DNA of 9,260 nucleotides from positions 1 to 9,260 of the forward strand of contig CBFIJI010000086.1 of assembly GCA_965662885.1 (NCBI GenBank), given 5' to 3'. Within the stretch, counting starts at the first letter, position 1, and each line of letters opens with the position of its first letter. The position numbers were made by a program, and so were the translations under genes. The notes beneath the pieces are model-generated. The model saw only the letters and a program-made list of their open reading frames with translations, was not told the origin of the DNA and did no database searches. The stretch comes from CBFIJI01 sp965662885. GTDB taxonomy: Bacteria; Bacteroidota; Bacteroidia; Flavobacteriales; Flavobacteriaceae. This document shows positions 1 to 5,308 of this stretch, piece after piece.

Positions 1-1103
1 AGTTTGTATTCGGTTTGTTCTGGATTAAGTTCCACATCAATACTGCTGCTTTGGGGGTTAAAAAGGAAAAATTGACCGTTAGACGGTACCCCAATATAAT
101 CGGTTAAATGTTCTCCGGTAACAATTAATGTATCCCCTTCCCGATACGAACTTTGATTCACTCCACTAATTTTAGGGGCATTTTCCGCCAACACATCAAT
201 TAAAAAATCAGAAGCAAGCGTTTGCGTATCCGATCTGAAGACAAGTTTATAATTGGAACTACTGCTTATATATTCGGGTATTTTTGTAACCACATGATAT
301 ACTTTAATAGTGAAGTTTTCAAAGTATTCCGTTTCAAGAATTGGTAATTCAAACGAATTAACACCATCGTCAAGTAGCAATTGAGCTCCCTCTTGGGTTA
401 GATCTAAAAATTCCAGATTGATGTATAATTTAGCATGCGTAAAGAGAATTTGAGCCCCATAGCGAGGCCCCATTAATGTATAAGCGTCCACCTTAAAGGC
501 TTTATTGATTGCTAGGGTGTAGTCAACGCTGTCACCATTTTCGGCAGTAACCGTATAGATTACGGGAACAGTAAAATCAACAACTTCCTCAGAGGCAGGA
601 CTTATGGTGGCCCGATCCGACAGCTCAATTTGCGGCGCCAGAGCGGAGATGTCGTAGGAACCACTTTCAAATGCAATTTCTTTAAGGTTTTCATCTACTC
701 GGGCTTGAACGGTTTCACCATCAATTTCAATCTCAAAATTTAAAATGGCATTTTCTGAACTGAATGGGGTGTTGTTAACAATGACCCTATAGCGTCTTTG
801 TACCTGATTCTCGGAAGTAACAGTATAAAAAACATCTTCGCTAAAGTCTTGGGTAACCCCTGAGCTTGGAGAAACTGTTGCCCCTTCGGAAATCTCTATG
901 GTTGGCGTTAAAGACCGTACTTCTGCACCATATAAATCAAAGCTGATGCTGTTGTTCTCCTGGTCGATGCGACCATTGAAGATATCACCATTAATGTCCA
1001 ATTGGAAAAGACGAATTGTATTTCCTTTTCGCAAGGGAGTTTCAGGTTTGGAAGAACACGCCAGTAAAAGGCTAAAGAGCAATAAAACAAATGGTTTCTT
1101 CAT
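1..1103 (-). CDS. Lipoprotein with two tandem DUF5018-like domains and an IPT/TIG-like domain (3' end outside window)
   Basis: The gene reads leftwards from ATG at 1103-1101 and stays open for 367 codons to the window edge, so the C-terminus is missing. Residues 1-16 form a lipoprotein signal peptide (MKK, a leucine-rich stretch, then LLAC with Cys16 as the lipidation site), so the product is probably an envelope lipoprotein. Two similar domains follow. One spans about 30-110, with ATVSPSSG at 75-82 and then FYTVTSEN. The other spans about 119-200, with ATISPASE at 165-172 and then IYTVTAENG. This pattern matches the DUF5018-like beta-sandwich family of Bacteroidota. Residues about 200-305 are unassigned. 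From about 309 (APKISGVN, then GDTLIVTGEHL) an IPT/TIG-like immunoglobulin fold begins. Such all-beta modules usually serve adhesion or glycan binding at the surface, but no ligand can be named. The gene is divergent from the plug gene at 1532. No strong ribosome binding site is seen, as is usual in this phylum. Confidence 0.85.
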   Translation of the reverse strand, partial: MKKPFVLLLFSLLLACSSKPETPLRKGNTIRLFQLDINGDIFNGRIDQENNSISFDLYGAEVRSLTPTIEISEGATVSPSSGVTQDFSEDVFYTVTSENQVQRRYRVIVNNTPFSSENAILNFEIEIDGETVQARVDENLKEIAFESGSYDISALAPQIELSDRATISPASEEVVDFTVPVIYTVTAENGDSVDYTLAINKAFKVDAYTLMGPRYGAQILFTHAKLYINLEFLDLTQEGAQLLLDDGVNSFELPILETEYFENFTIKVYHVVTKIPEYISSSSNYKLVFRSDTQTLASDFLIDVLAENAPKISGVNQSSYREGDTLIVTGEHLTDYIGVPSNGQFFLFNPQSSSIDVELNPEQTEYK

Positions 1104-1208
1104 GAATTGGATGTGAGCTTTTAATTTATGGTGCTTTAAATAGTATATGTTTTGTTTTGGATACTTTATACTACTCAAAAAATATTTTAAAACAATATGA
1201 ATTTTTCA

Positions 1209-1232
1209 GCATAAAAATATTTTCTTTTATGC
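1209..1232. promoter_or_regulatory. Perfect 8-bp inverted repeat in divergent spacer
   Basis: GCATAAAA at 1209-1216 and TTTTATGC at 1225-1232 are exact reverse complements, separated by 8 bases. The element lies 106 bases upstream of the minus-strand lipoprotein start, in a region that should hold its promoter. The symmetry could be an operator for a dimeric regulator. AT-rich stems of this length also arise by chance in such DNA, so the assignment is tentative. Confidence 0.3.
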
Positions 1233-1269
1233 ATCTTTCCTATTAAAATTTACCTATACTACATATGTC

Positions 1270-1464
1270 GAGGTTCGTTTAATTTTATATAAAACCTCTA
1301 ATATAAATCGTTATTTTTTTACATAAATATGAATATAATTTTATTCAATGTACCTACAAATATTTTTGGATCTCGACAGGTTTTATCACAATGGTATCAT
1401 TCACAACTCTTTAATTTAATCCTATTGAATCCCTAAAACAAAATTTAAAGAAACCTCTAACCTC
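1270..1464. repeat. Cluster of AGGTT/AACCTC motifs upstream of plug gene
   Basis: GAGGTT occurs at 1270-1275, AACCTC at 1293-1298, AGGTTTT from 1379, and AACCTC at 1452-1457 and 1459-1464. The last two form a tandem with a 7-base period. The longer string AAACCTCTAA is repeated directly at 1292-1301 and 1451-1460, and TGTCGAG (1266-1272) is inverted as CTCGACA (1372-1378). These are the main G/C-containing words in otherwise AT-rich DNA. They could be regulator sites for the plug gene at 1532, but no known regulator motif was recognised. Confidence 0.3.
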
Positions 1465-1531
1465 AATAGTAATAGTTAATATTCATTAAAATAAATATAT
1501 TTATGGTATCTTGATAATTCAAAACCTAAAA

Positions 1532-2062
1532 ATGAATTTTAAAACCACAATTACATTACTCTTTTTAACACTCCTAAGCGGTGTATCAATGGCTCAAACA
1601 ATTTCTTCGGAAACTTTGGAAGATGGAGTCAACAGTAAAGATTCCATTGCCTTGAAAAAGGATGAATTAAAAACCTCAAGGGAGAAAATAGTAACCATTG
1701 GCTATCGTTCAACTTCTGTAAGTAAAATTTCAGGAACAGTAGGTGTTGTTAATGTCCGTGATGCCATCAAATTTCCCGCAATAAATATTGCAGAGTCGCT
1801 TCAAGGAAGAGTTGCCGGTGTAAATGTTGTTACCAATGGCCCCCTAGGGTCTATTCCAAGCATTCGAATTAATGGATATGGGACATTCAACTCCAATAAA
1901 CCATTATTTATCATTGACGGTGTTCAATCAACCGATCCATTTATTTTAAATAGTATAAACCCCAATGATATCGCTCAAATAAATGTTTTAAAAGGTGCTT
2001 CTGCAGCAATTTACGGATCTAGAGGCGCTAACGGAGTAATTATTGTTAAAACAAAAAAATAA
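1532..2062 (+). CDS. Secreted stand-alone SusC-type TonB-receptor plug domain protein
   Basis: The product is 176 residues long. The ATG at 1532 is preferred to an upstream in-frame TTG at 1511 because it gives a clean Sec signal peptide (MNFK, a hydrophobic stretch to residue 18, cleavage probably after SMA at 21). After a charged linker (about 23-50), residues about 52-176 match the plug of SusC-family TonB-dependent receptors: VTIGYR at 54-59, LQGRVAGVNV at 90-99, IRINGYGT at 111-118, PLFIIDGV at 124-131, then a segment with NPNDI, VLKGASAAIYGSRGANG and VIIVKTK up to the stop. SusC proteins usually run to about 1000 residues, with a carboxypeptidase-regulatory domain before the plug and a 22-strand barrel after it. 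Both are absent here, and the stop falls exactly at the plug-barrel junction. No SusD gene is adjacent and no barrel remnant follows. It could be a functional periplasmic plug-only protein or the intact-looking remnant of a truncated receptor. The conserved motifs argue against long decay. Confidence 0.85.
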   Translation: MNFKTTITLLFLTLLSGVSMAQTISSETLEDGVNSKDSIALKKDELKTSREKIVTIGYRSTSVSKISGTVGVVNVRDAIKFPAINIAESLQGRVAGVNVVTNGPLGSIPSIRINGYGTFNSNKPLFIIDGVQSTDPFILNSINPNDIAQINVLKGASAAIYGSRGANGVIIVKTKK

Positions 2063-2200
2063 GTAATTCATCGGCATCTCTGCTTCTTTTAATTTCTCAA
2101 CCTCCACCCCTTTTAAATAGCCCCAAAAGACCAACCGAAAGTATCATATATGCGTCTGAGGGGAGAGGAAAAAAATAAACAATTAATGCTAACAAAATCA

Positions 2201-2222
2201 AAAAAGCATGAAAACGCTTTTT
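2201..2222. terminator. Candidate factor-independent terminator
   Basis: AAAAAGC (2201-2207) pairs perfectly with GCTTTTT (2216-2222) around an 8-base loop, so the descending arm itself ends in five T residues. It lies about 140 bases after the plug gene stop and would separate that gene from the DUF1254 gene. The stem has only two G-C pairs, so it is weak. Confidence 0.35.
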
Positions 2223-2256
2223 AACCAAACCGTTTTCTTTTAGTTACTTAATTTAT

Positions 2257-2268
2257 CCCCTTGAGGGG
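2257..2268. repeat. Short G/C-only hairpin CCCC-TTGA-GGGG
   Basis: A four-pair stem of C and G residues with a TTGA loop sits in AT-rich DNA, about 118 bases before the DUF1254 start. Its right arm is also part of AGGGGTGG (2264-2271), which is the reverse complement of CCACCCCT at 2104-2111. TGAGGGG is also repeated directly at 2157-2163 and 2262-2268. It could be a terminator core or a degraded repeat element. It has no clear T tract on the plus strand. Confidence 0.3.
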
Positions 2269-2385
2269 TGGAAAATCACCCTTGATCCATCGAATATAAT
2301 TTCCTTTTCTAAGACCAAAAAACTATATTTACCAAATCACAATGAGCTATATTTAAAACCGTTAGGAAAAACAAATCATACGATC

Positions 2386-3792
2386 ATGGCCTATAAAGGA
2401 ATAACCATAGCTGTCCTCTTATTTTCTCTGTTAGCTTGTAAAAACGGGAAAGACCAAAAGGCAGAAAACAGTAATAAGCAATCCCTGCATCAGGAAGAAA
2501 TAAAGCAAATTGCCAAAGAAACCTACATCGCCTTATTCCCGTTGGTGTACAACTATGGAACGATGTATAACCAAGCGATTAATAACAAAGCCCCGGAGTA
2601 TATAGGTGGTTTTGGCGTCTATAAACACTATGGATTATCGACTCCAGAAAATAGGGATATCCCCACACCAAATAACAATACACCGTATTCTTGGGCATGG
2701 GTTGATTTACGGGCTGAACCATGGGTTTTAACAATGCCTCCTTCAGATGGCAATCGATATTATGTTTGCCAATGGGACGATATGTGGGGTTATGTGATCG
2801 ATGCACCTGGCTCGGTTATAGATGGTCAAAATGGAGGTAATTACCTATTAACAACCAAGGACTATAAAGGACAAGTTCCACAAAGTATTAAGCGAGTTGT
2901 TTATGCTGAATCGCAGTTTATCGGAACATTAACACGAACTGGAGTAAACGGTATAGAGGACCTACAAGCAATGCAGTCAATACAAAACGGATATGCTTTA
3001 CAACCTTTGAGTGCTTACCTTGGAACTGCACCCAAAACAGCATCAGAAGACATCCAATGGATGCGTTATGATAAGAGCGCTTTAAAGAATATTGATTTTT
3101 TTAAGTATGCGAATTTTATGCTCAAATACACCATCCCAAACAAAGCGGACCAAACGATGCTTAATAATGCGAAGAAAATTGGTGTGGAAGCCGGCAAAGA
3201 ATGGTTACCAAATAAAATGGATCGTTTATTTGTACAGGCCATCAATGCGGGAATAGAAGAAGCATTAGTAGCCATCGATCAACAAGTAGCCATTACCGCT
3301 GACGGAAAAAAATTATTTAATACGAGGGAAGTTATCGGTGAGGACTATTTAAACAGAACTGTTGGTGTGGTTGTTGGGCAATTTGGTAATTATCCGTCCC
3401 AAGCCATGTACCCAGGATTTCAAAAAGACAGTAACGGAAATTTACTCGATGCTAGCAAAAATAATTATCATATAACATTTGCTCCAGGACAATTACCAAA
3501 GGCAGATTACTTTTGGTCTTTCACAATGTATGATCTTCCAGATCGATTTTTAGTTGAAAACCCCATAAAAAGGTACAGCATTGGGAGTCAAACAGCGTCC
3601 TTAAAACAAGGAGCAGATGGTTCATTGACTATTTATTTTCAAACCAACTCTCCTGGTAAAGACAAAGAAGGGAATTGGCTACCCACCCCAAATGCCCCTT
3701 TCTATACTGTTTTGCGTATTTATGGTCCCGATAAAAACGTGTTAAATGGTACCTATCAATTGCCTGAAATAATTCGAAGTCCAAAAAAATAG
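2386..3792 (+). CDS. DUF1254/DUF1214 domain lipoprotein
   Basis: The product is 468 residues long, within the usual range for proteins carrying both domains. A lipoprotein signal peptide ends in LLAC with Cys18, so the protein is probably membrane-anchored in the envelope. The N-terminal DUF1254 region spans about 50-200, with FPLVYNYGTMYNQA near 51-64, a proline/asparagine-rich NNNTPYSWAWVDLR around 97-109, and the family hallmark DMWGYVIDAPGS at 132-143. A helical middle part (about 220-325) leads to DUF1214 at about 355-460, with YHITFAPGQLPKADYFWS near 361-378, MYD, NPIKRYSIG at 392-400, SPGKDKEGNWLPTP around 422-435 and LRIYGP. DUF1254/DUF1214 proteins are common in bacteria, but no biochemical activity is established that I can name. 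It has its own spacer on both sides (323 and 316 bases) and is probably transcribed alone. Confidence 0.9.
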   Translation: MAYKGITIAVLLFSLLACKNGKDQKAENSNKQSLHQEEIKQIAKETYIALFPLVYNYGTMYNQAINNKAPEYIGGFGVYKHYGLSTPENRDIPTPNNNTPYSWAWVDLRAEPWVLTMPPSDGNRYYVCQWDDMWGYVIDAPGSVIDGQNGGNYLLTTKDYKGQVPQSIKRVVYAESQFIGTLTRTGVNGIEDLQAMQSIQNGYALQPLSAYLGTAPKTASEDIQWMRYDKSALKNIDFFKYANFMLKYTIPNKADQTMLNNAKKIGVEAGKEWLPNKMDRLFVQAINAGIEEALVAIDQQVAITADGKKLFNTREVIGEDYLNRTVGVVVGQFGNYPSQAMYPGFQKDSNGNLLDASKNNYHITFAPGQLPKADYFWSFTMYDLPDRFLVENPIKRYSIGSQTASLKQGADGSLTIYFQTNSPGKDKEGNWLPTPNAPFYTVLRIYGPDKNVLNGTYQLPEIIRSPKK

Positions 3793-4108
3793 TCAGCTTT
3801 ATTTTGAGGTCGTATATAAACCGTATTTATTACGAAAAAATACTCGTCTTCGACCCCCTATAGTAATGGAATGATTTATAAATCGAAAATAAAATCATTG
3901 ATTGGATGCAAATAAAATTCCTGTAATCATAGTAAATGCTTTTTCTAATTCTATTCCTCCTTAAATAATGACCTAACTTTATTAGCCAAAATCAATCCAT
4001 TGAAAATTATTATTTTTTTATTTATTAACTATAAAAATCAATAATTATAATATTAATCACCATCTTAGTGGGGACGAAAAAGTTAAAAAAGATTTAATAG
4101 GATACAAA
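3793..4108. other. Intergenic spacer upstream of DUF4249/receptor unit
   Basis: These 316 AT-rich bases contain no credible coding sequence. A perfect inverted repeat, AATGATTT at 3870-3877 and AAATCATT at 3892-3899 with a 14-base loop, could form a hairpin about 80 bases after the DUF1254 stop. The inner GATTTATAAATC is itself palindromic. The second half is almost pure A/T and presumably contains the promoter of the downstream pair, but no TTG/TAnnTTTG pair with normal spacing was recognised. Confidence 0.5.
3870..3899. repeat. AT-rich inverted repeat after DUF1254 gene
   Basis: AATGATTT and AAATCATT are exact reverse complements separated by 14 bases, downstream of the DUF1254 stop codon. 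The position fits a transcript-end hairpin. The low G+C content of the stem and the lack of a following T tract make termination uncertain. Confidence 0.25.
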
Positions 4109-5287
4109 ATGGATGCGTACAAAGGCTTAGGGTTAAGTAAGAGAATTTTCTGCTCTGTTTTTTTAATTTTTTTTGTGTCGTGTATTGATCCCGTCGAGCC
4201 TGTTTTTGAAAACGAAGAAGGCTTAATCTATATAGATGCTTTTTTGTCAACCACCCCAGGAGCCTCTTTTGTGACCGTTTCGGAATCGGTTTTTGAATTT
4301 GAAGGCTTAAAGTTTGAGCTTTTAAAGGAGGTTCAAGCCATATTTCACAATATTGAAACAGGCTTACAGATTCCACTTAGTTTACAGACCAATGTTTATC
4401 TTCCACCAAATGACTTTGCTGCGGAATCAGGCAGTTTATGGGAGCTGTCCATCACCTTGCCCGATGGGAGAGCGTATAAATCGAACCCTGAACGAATAAC
4501 AACAGCGGTACCCATTAAAGATATTCGTTCTACCTATAATCCAGAGTTAGAATTTAGAGAAAATCAACAGCAATTTTTACCGGGCCATTTTATATCCATT
4601 GATCTGGATGATCCTGCGGATCAAGAAAATTATTATTTATGGCGTTTTACCTCTTTTGAAAACCTCGTTGTTTGTCAGAATTGTTCCAATTCGATTTATA
4701 GAAACGGGGAATGTCAAGAAAACCCTTTACCACAATCCAATGATTATTCCGTTGACTATTTGTGCGAAGAAAACTGTTGGCTTAAACGATACAATGAAAA
4801 TATAAGTATTTTTTCAGATGAATTTTCTAACGGGTCTCAAATAACTGCACTCCCAGTTTCAGATGTTCTTTTATATTCCAAAGAGAATATTGTTGTGGAG
4901 GTTCAGCAGTTTTCTCTAACACCAAAGGCCTATGAATATTACAAGGTTTTAAAAGATATTGTAGATAATAATGGCGGGCTTAATGCCCCACCTCCAGCAG
5001 CATTGGTTGGGAATATGTTTAATCCTCAAAATGACGATGAATTTGTTTTAGGAAGATTTACAGCTGCTGCAACCACAACAAAATCCATTTTTATCAATAG
5101 GGAAAATATTGACGCACCTCCAATAGATGAATTCGGTCCGCTACAACTAGAAACGTGTACAACATTATGTTTGCCAAATCAGTGTAGCGGGGTGGCAGCA
5201 CCTTGCAATGCTCCAGTAATAACGAGCGTAAGTTGTTCTGAAAGCCAATTTCGAACAGCACTCCAACCGAATGGCTGGGTGGAATAG
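4109..5287 (+). CDS. DUF4249 cysteine-rich lipoprotein, partner of the TonB-dependent receptor
   Basis: The product is 392 residues long. Residues 1-25 are a lipoprotein signal peptide (KRIF, a hydrophobic core, then FVSC with Cys25), followed by the IDPVEP motif typical of DUF4249. Family features follow in order: an early beta region (LIYIDAFLSTTPGASFVTVSES, about 39-60), LWELSITLPDGRAYKSNPE around 110-128, YYLWRFTSFE at 175-184, CWLKRY at 223-228, VEVQQFSLTPKAYEYYK near 263-279, and GNMFNP with EFVLGRFTAA at 301-320. The mature chain has ten cysteines besides Cys25 (189, 192, 202, 219, 223, 350, 354, 359, 366, 376), an even number that suggests disulfides. DUF4249 genes are regularly found beside TonB-dependent receptors in Bacteroidota. 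Here the receptor starts 21 bases after this stop, so the two are almost certainly one operon. A role as a receptor-associated surface or periplasmic lipoprotein is inferred; the substrate is unknown. Confidence 0.9.
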   Translation: MDAYKGLGLSKRIFCSVFLIFFVSCIDPVEPVFENEEGLIYIDAFLSTTPGASFVTVSESVFEFEGLKFELLKEVQAIFHNIETGLQIPLSLQTNVYLPPNDFAAESGSLWELSITLPDGRAYKSNPERITTAVPIKDIRSTYNPELEFRENQQQFLPGHFISIDLDDPADQENYYLWRFTSFENLVVCQNCSNSIYRNGECQENPLPQSNDYSVDYLCEENCWLKRYNENISIFSDEFSNGSQITALPVSDVLLYSKENIVVEVQQFSLTPKAYEYYKVLKDIVDNNGGLNAPPPAALVGNMFNPQNDDEFVLGRFTAAATTTKSIFINRENIDAPPIDEFGPLQLETCTTLCLPNQCSGVAAPCNAPVITSVSCSESQFRTALQPNGWVE

Positions 5288-5308
5288 ATACTAAATAGAT
5301 TATTTTAT

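Larger units (their letters stand above)
1104..1531. other. Divergent AT-rich intergenic region
   Basis: This 428-base spacer separates the minus-strand lipoprotein gene from the plus-strand plug gene, so it should contain both promoters. It is very AT-rich and no credible coding sequence was found. It contains a perfect hairpin at 1209-1232 and a scatter of AGGTT/AACCTC motifs between 1270 and 1464, both listed separately. A Bacteroidota-type promoter (TTG, then TAnnTTTG) could not be placed with confidence. TATATTTA, one mismatch from the -7 element, lies just before the plug gene start, but no correctly spaced TTG precedes it. Confidence 0.6.
2063..2385. other. Intergenic spacer between plug and DUF1254 genes
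   Basis: No gene was found in these 323 bases. The reading frame after the plug stop meets another stop within ten codons and shows no beta-barrel-like sequence. The spacer contains the terminator-like hairpin at 2201-2222, the short CCCC/GGGG hairpin at 2257-2268, and a long-range 8-bp inverted repeat (CCACCCCT at 2104-2111, AGGGGTGG at 2264-2271). TATATTTA occurs at 2324-2331 and 2348-2355, resembling the -7 promoter element of Bacteroidota with one mismatch, but without a well-placed TTG. Confidence 0.55.

Noticed and set aside
898..1116. Plus-strand frame opposite the start of the DUF5018-like lipoprotein gene
   Set aside because: It lies antisense to a clear lipoprotein signal peptide and first domain. 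The translation is basic and low in recognisable motifs, so it is a shadow.
1511..1531. TTG at 1511 as the start of the plug protein
   Set aside because: It adds seven residues before an ATG that opens a canonical signal peptide, so ATG at 1532 is the simpler choice.
1480..1531. TATATTTA as a Bacteroidota -7 promoter element before the plug gene
   Set aside because: It has one mismatch to TAnnTTTG and no TTG at the usual distance, and such words are frequent in this AT-rich DNA.
2063..2385. A decayed SusC barrel or SusD gene after the plug domain
   Set aside because: The three forward frames show stops at short intervals and no barrel-like or SusD-like sequence, so a classical SusCD pair is not supported.
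4083..4376. Minus-strand frame opposite the 5' end of the DUF4249 gene
   Set aside because: It overlaps a well-supported DUF4249 coding region and has no recognisable motifs.
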